This document shows positions 1-12,900 of a DNA stretch of 64,000 nucleotides, piece after piece. How positions within the stretch are numbered: the stretch's first letter is position 1; every line of letters begins with the position of its first letter. The stretch is from Ectobius pallidus (Eukaryota; Arthropoda; Insecta; Blattodea; Ectobiidae). The translations under genes and the position numbers were made by a program. The DNA lies in assembly GCA_964059195.1 (NCBI GenBank), contig CAXKWD010000009.1, forward strand, positions 86,959,432 through 87,023,431, read 5' to 3'. The notes under the pieces were generated by a model. That model ran no database searches. It was not told where the DNA came from and worked only from the letters and a program-made list of their open reading frames with translations.

Positions 1-758
1 AATTGACATCAGAGTTCACGGGAGAGTCAGAAATTAGCACATAAGGTATTCTAAAAAGATGTGTTGTATATGTACAATGTGATGTGTTTGTGAAATCAGC
101 AATTCGCAAAATTGTATTTTTCCCCTATAACAACGCGTATCATAAGTCAGAAAAGATCTCAATAATTGAATAAGGATCCTGAGAAAGAATGAAAGTTTAG
201 TATTTCAGTCACTAGATGTCAGGGTGTATAGCGTATTTCGTGTTTCAATGTAGTCAGTTCTACCTACAAAATTGAATGAAACCTACCTAATGAGGACTAG
301 GGAGCCGAGCGCCCAAGAAATCGCGTGCGGATAGTAGTTTTAAATTGAGCTAAATCTTATTCTATGTAAGATAAAATAGATACACAATTGTGAAAAAATC
401 TTATTTTTACATTTCCTTCACATGTAGTAATAACTTATGTTTTTGGGTACATTTTTTACCTAAAAAGTGTTCTAACAAAATATGTACTTACAGAGCTTAT
501 ACATGTCTTTCAGTTGAACTATCGAAAGAGAGCATTATTTTGTTAAGTCACTGGCTAATAAGACTTGGAAAGTTGTTGCTATCAACATCGTCCAACTATC
601 TACGGCATTGTCTTTAATGTCGTTATGCAATTTTTGGCCAACTTCCAAATAAATTTCCTAATTGATAGATAAATAGTTTCCTTTTTAAGAGAAATTTGGA
701 TGATATTATTTCACAGCCTGCAGTCTAAGTAATATTTTCATAAGTGTGAAATACTCAC
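1..758. other. Nup214 intron sequence, nothing recognised
   Basis: This is AT-rich sequence downstream of the last visible Nup214 exon. No exon that continues the coiled coil, no repeat with clear ends and no RNA gene could be recognised. Confidence 0.5.
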
Positions 759-946
759 ATTGGACTATTTAATTGCTGAATTCTTGATTTAGCATCCTCA
801 GTCCATGCAAAAGACTCCATCAGCTCAGATTTCAGGGTGTGTATTTCAGAGCTCTGAGCCTGTGTAGTTTCCTTTAGCTCTCTCCAGAACTCTTCCATCG
901 ATGCCACTTTCTGACACAGAGTTCGTTTCTCATCTTCTGTACCAAC
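759..946 (-). CDS. Nup214: Nup214 exon J (coiled coil)
   Basis: The 188-nt exon has acceptor ttcttgtag and donor CCAAT|GTGAGT (phase 2). It reads VGTEDEKRTL...FWRELKETTQ...LKSELMESFAWTEDAKSR, matching the KVGTSEEMGML...LLEIKETTES...LKTTLLEGFAGVEEARE stretch of vertebrate Nup214 coiled coil. No further exon could be recognised in bases 1-758. Confidence 0.92.
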
Positions 947-3900
947 CTACAAGAATATAAATTTATATTTTTTATGATTTTTCTTTCTCAAGAAATGCTG
1001 TTCACATACACATAGAAGGACAAACAGATGGGCATGTCCATGGTAACTCACGTTACAAATTGACTTATTCTTACTGGTTAAACTAAACGGCTGACAAAAA
1101 GTTGCAAAAAGCATGACTATTGTTGATGGAGAGAAATCGATATTATTATAATACTGTATTTACTAAAATCTAATGCCCACCACATATGAAACTTAAACTC
1201 ATAAAAAAAGAGTTCACTGGCGAATGCAATGCATTATCGATCGTAGGATATTTTATTTTAGTTATTTTATTTGTTCTTTTATCTTAGTATTTTGTTCTAA
1301 ACAACAATGGATTTGTGAATGCTGATGAATAAAGATCAGTACAATAGCTTAGAGAGAAGATGCAAGGAACCCTGCAACTTGGTGTTGAGTTTGAGTGTCA
1401 AATTAATAAATTAACTTCATCTGCCATTGTGCATACTGGTAATAGGCCAACAATAAATGTAACAATGTCAAGAATTACAGCACTGCATTGTTATGTAAGT
1501 GATCGAAGTTCCCACCAAACTACAGAATAGATTTGCATAAATACAGTAATACCAATTGTCTCAACATAGGCTATTTTGCTTATAATGACACAAATAGCAA
1601 TGTGTTTTACTCGTCTTTATTTCTGTTTTAATTATTCTCTAAATGCTTGATTATGTGAGTAAATACCGCTATAGCTTGAGGTCTGGATTCTCTCAAGATA
1701 AATTCAAGCACATACATACAATAATATCCCAGCAAGGATATGTATGTTGCAAATGTATCAGCACTGAAAATGAAAACACTGTGAACATATGGAAACTGGT
1801 AGAAACATAATTAATAATTATGTATAACAGAGGGAGGTGGCCGAGATGGCAACGTTTTGGACTCGCATTTGGGAGGTTCCAGGTTCTAATCCCACGGCAT
1901 GCCAATTTGACATAGATTTTTTTTCATGGTGTCCCAAGTCGTAAAGGCAAATGGCGAATTGGATATTTACATACTATGAATCATCCTCAACATTTCATCC
2001 TGTATCAGATCTATTTAAATTAATATCAGTTGAAATTTACTCCATACAATACATAATAGAAAATATTGACAATCAATAGTTTCATAGTCTACCCTAATGT
2101 ATAGACACATCCCAAACTTCTGATATGGCCTCGTAGGTAAAAGGAGTATAAACACAGCTGAAATAAAAAAAATTAAAATGTACATGCTGGGACACTGAAA
2201 ATTGTGCCCTTGTATATCCTTACTGATCACTTTTCATAATCTTAAAAACTGAAAAACTGAAAAAATGGGAAACAGAAATATAAAAATACGAAGGTCATTT
2301 CAAAAGTTCTGCACACTGTAAGATAAAATTGAAGAAAATAATTTATTTTATAAAATACCTTTACAGGCCTTCAATATAATCTTCAGTTTTGCTTATGACA
2401 GCTTCCCAACGTTTTGGCAAATTTTTTATTCCGGATAGGGCACCTTCATTGCTGATCTGTCTGATTACTCGGGTCACCTCACTGGAAGCTTCATCAATTG
2501 TAACAAAACGTTACTATTAGAAAACCCCTTAGTAATACCAGACCTGCCACGAAAATCTGCAGTTGCTAGTATGAGACTTATTACAGGACATGACTGCCTA
2601 GGAAAGCACCTACATAGAATTGGAATAAATATTTCTCCAAATTGTATACTGTGTTGCAAAGAAGTTGAAATGGATAAACAACATCTGCAACAATGTGCAG
2701 CTCTTCAAGATTATCAAGACCTGACTTCTAAATATTGGGAAGCAAGAAGGAGAATGACTCCATTGTTAACTCCGGAGCATTAGATACACATACACACACA
2801 TAAAAACTAGCTTTGTATCGCTCCAATGTATTTATTCTTACCTCAGTCTTTGTTCCAGCAACCCTGGACTGCAGTTCCTTTAATTCCCATTCAAAGTGAG
2901 TAATCTCTTCATTGATAGCATTGAAGAACACTTTGCTGTTTAGAGTAGGAATGGCAGCAGGTTTGGTAGCTGGAGGAGCAGGCTCTGATCCACTTGGCTG
3001 GTTTTGTTTTACCTCGGTCCTGGGCTGCTGCGCAGACGGTTGTACTTTATTCTGCTCTGTCACCTGCAGTGTTGGGGTTGCAGAACCAAAGAAACTGACC
3101 TGAGGCTTTGATCCACCCGCTGGTTGACTCTGGGATAGAAGTGATGGCTGTTGGCTCAATGTCTTCGGGGTCTACAATAAAAAAAAAAGTAGAACAAATA
3201 CAAATTATTAATTTGGTGTAACTTGTCTCGATTAGATATATACCCATGGAACCACAGAATACTGTTACTGTTAACATAGTCAACCTTCGACTTTCCTTGA
3301 CAATGTCAATGGAATCATCCTCTCATGATTACCCTTAATTGTTTATCTAATTGAAAGCCAATTATGTCATATTTAGTATTGTGGGGCACATATTTTCGTG
3401 ATTTTGTGACTAGGTTTCCAGTCTAATTGTATAGTATCATACAAGAAAATAATATATTCACGAAACCATAGAATAATTTTGTTTCTGGTGAATATTACAT
3501 GGCAATATTTTAGGAGAAAATTATTCTTTCACCAGGATTCAAATCTTCGGCTAACCATGATGATGCTGTACCAACTGAGCTAGCCAGAGTTTATATTTAA
3601 GGTGTCAGATGGACATTTCTTGTAAAGTATTTCTAAATTTTATCTGAGATCTATACAGTTGTTTCTGAGTTATCCAGGATCAGGTTGACTGGGTTGCAGA
3701 TTAACAAGAAGACCTTCATAAAACAGAAATAGTGGTAACAGAATGCTTTTTCTCAGGTAGTATAACAAAGCAAATGTTGTAACCCTTAACATACCAAGCC
3801 TTCAACAATGTTTATTCTCTATCCCATTTAAGAACGATCCTGTTCAAAACAAAGAGGTGTGGCTGTCATAGCCCGCACGTGAGAATGCATGTGTTCAGAG

Positions 3901-6900
3901 TGTTTAATGCTAGTTTCTTTATTTTCAGTACAACTCACCGGCAGGGTCGTCGTGAACAATGAATCCTTTGTTTTGTTTGCTAATTGAGCTAGGACTGGCT
4001 CACCTAGCGAGACTACACGAGCCAAGTCCCTGCAGAGCAGGAGGCCATAGCCCTTATGGGATTTTAAGGCTAAAATCAATCAATCAATGATGACGATGCC
4101 AGTGTGAGTTTGTTATTTCACGTGTAAATGTTGATATTATTGTTGCATGAACTTATGAGCACTCGTTAGCCACACCCTGCTAATGGCGCATGCTTATGAC
4201 ATTAACCAATCACATGATGCGAATTTTCCGCGAACACTCTGTGAGTTCTCCTCCCCTTTGTTTTTACTACGATCAAACTAGAATGGGATCAAAAATACCT
4301 AGCTGGCGTCTTCTGAGACCCCATTTTCATTATTTTACTTCTCAAGTGTTTGTTGTAGAAGGTTACTGAAATTAGGTTTTTTGAGTGCCTGAAAATAAAG
4401 TTCACTTAAACAAGCATTATGGGCATCAGATATTTCCTTTATTTGAACAGTAGTTAGTTCTTCATATCATTCTATTTTTTTCTGTCTGGAAACATGATAG
4501 CAGGGTCGGAGTGTGCGATAGAGTGAAGGAACTGCCTTGTTACTCGCGGAATGTGCTTCACTGAATAGCTTTCATAAATCTTTTGTTCTTATCATTTCCA
4601 CATTTTAAAACTATATATTCTGTATACACACACAGGGGTTTGCACAATACCAGTGCTTCAATCAACTTATTCTCAATGTTGACATTTATTGTCCAAACAA
4701 AAGTATTTAAGTGTTAAGAACTCGGATTAACATACTACGTAGTAACTGTATTCGTCATTATAGGCCAAACTAATAAGAAATTAACTAATGTAAACACCAC
4801 ATGAGATTCACTCAGCTAATCCTAAAAATTTAAGCAGGTACTAATTACTTCACAACAACTACCAAATACAAACATGTGTATCAGAGGAGGATATTATTCA
4901 TTATTATATAATTCCCTCCCGTAGTGCTAAGGAAAGAGAGAAATATGGTAAAAAAAAAACATATGCATAGGCCTATATTTGACGCGGGATTCGGGATCAC
5001 TGTGAAAGCCAATGCCAAGCGCTCGCTAGATAGGGGAGGCCGCCAGCTTCTCCTGCCGACAGCTGTAAGAGGCTACTCAATATTTTGAATTTACAAGATT
5101 CGCAAATAATTTTCACCCACTAAAAGTTTATATGAGTATCTAATTTTTGGCATGTGTCTATACGCAATGAAGACCTACCGATGTGCAAAATTTGAGGGTA
5201 GGTTTTGACATGACAACCCGTAGAGTTCCCTTGTTAGTTGAAAATACAAGTATATAGGTAGGTTCATTCAATGTTTCTTGTTTATTACTATTCCGAAATG
5301 TTGTATGTCTACTGTAGGCCTACTTATATTTTAACTATAGCCTGAACATAATTTGGTAAGACAGGGGTCTTATTCTTGGAGATTTAATAAATACTAAAAT
5401 ATACACTAGTATTGCATGTATTTGTATGAAATGTGACTTGGATCTTTCTCATTCTCAGTGCTTCAATGTAAAAAGAGTTGTACTTTACCTGTTGTGGAGT
5501 GGATGAAGCACCAGGCATGGAGAAAGAAAAATTGACAGCACCTGAGGCTGTGGTTGTCTTCGTGTTTGTAGTAGTAGCTGGAGTTGTGGAAAAACTGAAT
5601 GACGGCTTTGGCGATTGTGTTGAACCACTTGTGAAACTCAGACTAGCACTGAATCCTGCTGCTGGCTGATTACTTGGTGCTCCACCTAACCCAGAAGACT
5701 GGCCACCAAGTCCAAAGCCAAAGTTCACTGTTGGTGGATTCGAGGTGCTTGTACTAAAAGTTGGAACCGATGATGTAGTGGCAGTGGTGCTCACTGGCTT
5801 ATTTAATGCAGTGCCAAAACCACCAGGAGCACCAAAACCAGTTGGAGGTGTACCCATTAATCCAGTACCGAAGCTGGGAGTTGAACTAGTTAAGCCTGCG
5901 CCAACAGAACTAGTAGCTGCTGTAGTGGCAAGAGAAGATCCAAACAAAGGAGACGAAGTTGTGCTAGCAAAGCCAAAGCCTGGAGTTGATGCAGCTGTAT
6001 TCGATACGCCAGAACCAAAATTAATGGCTGGTGTACCAGACAAACCAGCACCAAACGGGCTTGATATGGAGCCAGGAGCCTGGCCAAACAAACTGGGCAC
6101 TGAAGTGCCACCCCCTGCAGCCTGTGATGTAGCAACACTTTCAAATCTAAAAAAACAAGAAAAAGTTAATGGATTAATGCAGGGATGGGCAACCAGCAAC
6201 CTGCAGGTCATGTGCAGCCCACGAGCAATGGTGATTCAGCACAAGAATTTGAGGATGGACTGATGGGAGCTGTATGGCAATACAAAAGAGCTTTAATAAA
6301 GACCATATGCGGGGTGCGCGGGCAAAGAGAGTTAAGTCCACCATCCTAAAAAATTGAGATATGTCCATAGAATTATCGATAAAAATATTCTGTACATTTG
6401 TGTTAAGTCCAGTCAGTCATATTCAAAATTGTACGTTAGTTATGGATGTGTGCCTCATAGGTTTATCCATCTCTAAAGCTATGTTGGGCTGGTATAGTGT
6501 GTTAAGTCACTCTAATTCTCAGTAACAAGAAAGTGGACTTAACTCTCTTTGCCCGTGCACCCCGGATATATGCTGGGTAATCGTTGTTTACAGCTGTGTG
6601 TACATCACAGCTGTTCTCACACTGCGTTTCACTACAGTCTTCTGTTTGAGCTCCACTCTCTGACAATAGGATATCATGAGTGATGACCAGGGCCCGGATT
6701 CTGATGACCTAATATTGTTTGAAAATGACCTACAAAATGACCTTAAATTTTAAAGAAAATGGCTTAATAATTATAAAGAATGACCTAAATAAATATTTTA
6801 TTTATAAAAATATTATTATACACACAAAGTTGTAGACTAATTTGTACATAATTGAAAAAAACTGTAAATGAAGAAAGGATTTTGTAGGTCTAAGAAGTCT

Positions 6901-9900
6901 GTTCTTTGTTTTTGATTGGAGCATTTGAGAAGAAAATTGTTTTAAAGTAGATCCTACAAAAATGTTGCATTATGGTAACCTAGTAATTTATTTAAATATT
7001 ACCCATATGAAAAAAAGCTTGTAAATCCTATCTTATTCAGGATTGCAGTAAATTACTGTCAGCATACGGAGATTATTAAAGGTATAAAAGTGAATATACT
7101 CAATGTAAATGCATAAAAATTACTATATAAGGAAGCAAATGACAAAATAATGATGTAAAATTGAAATAAATGCCCTAAAAATATAAAATTACAAAAAATG
7201 ACAAATAATGACCTAATAAAAATGCATTTCTATAATCTAGAGGCCATGATTAGTATTTATCTACAAGTTGGCAATGTCTATGCAGCATCAATAAATAGAT
7301 GACATGTCATTAAAATCCGGGCCCTGGTGATGACCATTGTCAGAAGAGCAATATTTTCAATATTAACCACTAAAGTCGAATGTATTAAGTTCATAAAAGT
7401 TGCCTTTGTCATTATGTCATTGACCCCTAAAAGCAAAGGAATTTCCATGTGATTTTGAAGACCTCTTTCGCATGCCAGTCAATAGTGTGAAAAATGGCAA
7501 GTGGTAGGCCTAATGGTGATTCTGTGTGCAGTGGCTCAGACATAAACATCTTTACATCTTTATAGGGTTAGGCAATTGTTACATAATGAAACCTATGTTA
7601 TTTTGTTCAGCAGTGACTAACTCAATCCCATCTGATAGTAAAAGTGAGGCAGAGAATGAGTTTGTAGCAGGAAATGAAATTTTTTGTTATAAAATAAATA
7701 GATGTGTTTAAAATTATTACAAAATCTGTGGATAAATGTAAAAAAATTAAAACAACATTTCGACTCTGCCCTTGACACCTCAAACAGTACTGATCATAAG
7801 GAAGAATGAGTTTCGTCATGGTAACCATCGATAAAAACATTGTTTCTGTTTTTCCAGTTCTTTGGAATGTCAAACATTTCCTCCTCTATGCATTTCACAG
7901 GTGGCCGGGAAATTTTTACCACTGGAATTTCCCTTTTCAGTCTCTTCATTACATCCAGCCATTCGTCCCCTATATCACCATCATACCTATTCAAGCACAC
8001 CCCCCTGGTTGCCAATTATGGTCCATGCCTCATATATATTATGGAACTGTTACATTCTACCGACCCAGAATCTCAACATTTTGTACCTCCATCTCCAGTT
8101 GTGAAAATGTTGATATAAAAGAAATTGTAAGTATTTCAGATGAGGTTATGCTGTTTGTAGAAATGTTTTTAAATCGTGATTTTTGTTTGTTTTGTGTGTC
8201 AGCAGGTCAGGTAACTGCAGTAAATATTCATTTGTTCTGTGGGTTCTAGTAACCAAATGCGACACCAGGTACTATACACTGAAATTATTCAAGAACTCTT
8301 CCTGAAGTCAAATGAACAATTTTATGTATTAATTTTTCATAGTTTTGGAGAAAAGTTGAATTAATTGGAGCAGTGTAAATTCAGTGAATTTTAAAATTGT
8401 CATTTAAAAATCCTGGGTTGGGGCATTTAAGGAGCTGGGAGGTAGCGGTTAGTGAATGTGTTAGAATAGTCATGTGAATGCTGGAAAAATGTTAAAAACA
8501 ACCAATTCCAAAAAGGAATAACATTCTGATTTTGAAATAATTCTAATCTGCAAAGTTTGCAGAAATGTTGCCTGTGGATAATCAAGAGTTTGCTGTTTTG
8601 AAATGTTGAATATTAAAATGTTATATTAATACAAGGTTTTGATATCCCACTACAAACATAGACACACAGTTATATTTATAAAGTTTTCATTTTTATTACT
8701 TGTTCTCAATTTACTTACTTGGGAGTCAAGTTAACACGCGAGGATCCCACACCTCCATCTCCAAAAGTCACTGCTTTACCACTATGCATCTCAAGCTCCT
8801 GTGGCTGTACCTTTCCCTCAGGGCTGAGAGAAGACTCTGTGGTAAATAACGATAAGCCACTTTCATCAGGCAACTTCTCGGGTGGAGAGCATATGACAGG
8901 AGCATTTGGCTTTAGACAGACAGCATAGAAAAGGCAAAGCACTCCCTGATGTGATAAGATGTATAATACAGGCATCGGTGGTATGGTCTGGTTTTCTCCT
9001 ACAATTAAAAACACAAATTACATGAACAACAGTAAAACTGAATACAAAACTCCCATTAGAACACTGAATCCAAACATGAAAATCCTAAGTACATATGGAA
9101 TTCATTTTGAGAATGTAGTGTGCAATACGTATATGAAAAGAAAGTACCAGTATCTCTTATTAACCCTAAAATGTTATAGGAAGTTTATATAATGAAGTTA
9201 TTAAATAAACATTAACAGTAAGTCATCGAAGTTTGGGAGCCTTCAGATCCAGTCCAAGTAGCAGTCTACTCGTGGAAGCTGGACAACTTCTCTTGGGTTT
9301 GAGACATAAACAATAACTGTGCATACACTTCTCACCTTCCACTCCGACTAACAATTATGTTTTTGGTGTTCCAAAAACAGAACATTACAACTTTCACACA
9401 AATTGTCTAAAACAACTATTGGAAAGACTTTTAAATTACCACTCCAAATTCACCATTGATAAAGCTGATATCTTTACAAGGTGACTCCTCCCCATGCCTC
9501 AATGGGAGTCTTTTATTCCCTCTATTATTACCGTATTTCACCGCATAATCGTCGCATTTTTTAGGCCATTTTTTCCCATGTGAAAACACAGTGCGACCAT
9601 TACGCGAGGAAAGCCTGGAACTAACATGTATAGGCCTACAGTAGATATACCTTACAACGAAAGAAAAAAAGTATTATTAAACTACCAGAGCACTTTACTA
9701 TTTACAGTTGCAGAGTTATTAAACTGCATGTGCAATGAAATTACGTCAATCATATCAATTCGCGGAAAGACGATCAATCCGAAATAAAGTTACAATTACT
9801 TTGTGTTATTGTGTTTACCTGTAAATATTACGATTGTGAAAATTTAGTCGACACGATGTCTTGTAATACTAACTACATACTTCAACAACATATTTTTTTA

Positions 9901-12900
9901 TTATTATTCTTTGTCCAATGATTCACGGCAGAGCCGGTATTGCGCGTCTTCCCTACAGTTGCATCAGAACCCCGCCATCCGCACCTCGTGCCGTCTGTTG
10001 GAAATCCCCGTCTTCTTGATGCTCTTTACAATGATTTTTTCATGTGAGATGTGATTGCAACTTTAAATGACACATGAATTAATGAGTCCTAATGATGTGC
10101 GCTGCTGATTGCTATTTTATTTTGTGCCAATCTCGTTCAAGTTTTTCGTTCACTGAAAACTCCCTGGTTTCCATTTTCTTCCGCGAATGCTATTACTTTC
10201 AAATGAAAACTCACAGTATAATTCCTATTTCTTCCCTTTTCTACAAGTGTAGTGTACTGAAACTGACCCAAATGGCATTACCGCAATTTCTCATGAATTG
10301 CCACCCCTACCCCTTGCTATTGTGTCAAGCTAGCGGTCACCGGTCAGCACATTCCTTAACCTTGAATGCATCGGGTGGAGGATAACGGTGCTCTAGATTG
10401 CAGTGGTGGCGTGTCAGTTATAAATTTCTGAATCATTGTGAAAGAGAGAATAATGTCAAAATATCCGTGCGACGATTATGCGATGAAATTTTTATACACC
10501 AATTTTGGACTGAAAAATCAAGGTGCGACGATTACGCGATGAAATACGGTATGAAGATTACAGAAATAACACACCCTGCAATTATGCCCAAAACAGTGTT
10601 AGAGCCTACGATCTTGACACTCTTTTTAAAATATCAAAACTTTCTCAAAATTCACAAGTTCATGTGAAAAGCATAGTGCTAGACAGCAGTACTGAACTGC
10701 AAGGAACAGTATCAAGCAAACTGCACATATAGTAAATGTGCTGACTGGAAGCCTGCAGAATGCACTAAGCGACAGTGCACCATTTTGCTACAAAACACAC
10801 TGTATAAAATATAAAAAATGTAAAGTAATAAAAGAAATGCATAATGAACAGAAGAAAAAAGTTAATACATCAAGGGCACAAATGAAATACCGTATATACC
10901 CAAATACTACCCACCCCCGAATAATACCCGCAGCCAAATTTTTCAAAAAGAAGTTTGAAAAAAAAAAGATCTACAGGCCCATATATAAAGTTATTTTGCC
11001 AGTTTAATTCTTAATTAAAAGTTATAATTAACGTTTCATATAATAAAATAATTAAATATGGTAGGCTAAAAGGCACTTATAAAAATAACGTGCATGGTAA
11101 CAGCCCACCGAAATCTCGCCGTCTCATACGCGCAGCGTAATACCTCAACAACAACAACACTCTTCATTCTGCGGGAATCACCCGCGATGACGTGCGTCCG
11201 ACTCGATCCAACCCCGAACTCTACCGAACTTTTCCCGAATTATTTTAGTGCACGTGCGCCGTGACTGCACTGTTTGTTTGGCGTCTCTATGCGGACCATG
11301 TGCATAAGAAAGCATCTTCTTTGTTTCATTTTCCTTTCATTACAGCTTCGTTACTGTTATACGAAAAGCCTACTGTGATGCTACTACAAAGCATCGTGCT
11401 ATAATGAGCCGATATGGTACACAATTGTCAAAATTCAGATAAGAGGAGTCCAGTATTCAAATAATACCCGCGCCCCAGTTTTTCGTTCGCGATTTTTGAA
11501 AAAAATATGCGGGTAGTATTTGAGTATACGGTAGTCATGCTTGAAAAAACGAATCAGAACTATAATATATAAAATCAATAAGGATATTCGTCTTCACACA
11601 CATTTTTATGAATTTTGACATTCCAAAGGACAATGACCTCATTTCTAAATTTGTACTACATGGAGGACATCTGGTGGATAAAGAAGAAAACACGACAGTT
11701 GAGAACATCTGATGATGGTGAGAAGTCTCTCATCGAAACGATCATCCTTTTGGTAAGTTTTTTCTTACAAAAAATGTTTGTGAAGACGAATATTCTTATT
11801 GATTATATATACAGTAATATACACTTCACAATGTTTTCCCGATTAATTTAATCAGAACTATCAACTTCACAGTAACAGGTATTATGTTGTGATAATGGTT
11901 GCAATGACCATCAAGAAATAGAAGATTGTGTGTGTAATAAGATGGCCAGTTTTGAAGACAGGAAGCAATATTTTGCTAACTGGAATTGCATGGATACGCA
12001 GACAGACAATAATATAGAAAAAGTGTATTTCTAAATACATCAAGTTGTGGTGTAAATTTGTTCTATGTTATGAATAACACACAAGGTAATCAGGAAGCTT
12101 AGAAATAGGCGTGTTTAATACAGTAATTTTCTGTGATACCATAAGTTGACTTCATATTTAAAAAAATGTTAAGATGGTAAATATGTACTTTCTACACGCA
12201 ACAGGTCTTATATTAAATAAATACAATATTATTGAATTCCTTAGAAATGTACTAACCCCAAGGCAGTTCATGTTGTGTGCTTGTATCTAAGCCGAAACCA
12301 ACAGGAAATGTCTCCTGTTTGTCAGCTGTCAAAGGCAGCTCGGCCCGTGCAGCATCCTCCTGAGTCCACTGTTCCCATGATAACTGATCTTCTTGAAGAC
12401 CCAAAACTCCTACTTCCATGCTGTTTGCTGATGCTACCATTAAAATGTTCCTATAAACCAAAATTTTTATTTTTAACATTTAGTTGAATTTCAGCAGGTA
12501 TAAAAAGAAAATATACAACTTACTATACAGTTGATTTGAAAGTTAAATGTTACAAGATTAGATATTTTCTATGTCTATGATTTAATACATACTATAATTT
12601 AATCCATTAGCATGTTATTTTTATTAGCATTGGAGGAGACCACTTATTATGTAACAAGGATTATCTTCAGTACTATTCACATTTACTCACTACGTGAACA
12701 ATTAAGCCGTATGGAAGGAGAGCCGAAGATCCTGACTAAAATTCTGGCTATGGCATTGAATTTTTTAGTCTGACACGACCTTCCCAATTAAGCCCTGTAT
12801 TTTATGCATAATAACAAAATAGCAGTTCTTGAGGAGAAACTACAGATACAGAGTCGAGACAAGAGTCTTGAAACGTATGTTCTGAGGTAAAATACCTTCT

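Noticed and set aside
5745..6263. 172-codon plus-strand ORF, and other ORFs at 5478-5669 and 5890-6144
   Set aside because: They are antisense or frame-shifted shadows of the low-complexity FG exon of Nup214. The minus-strand frame has splice signals, phase and FG motifs.
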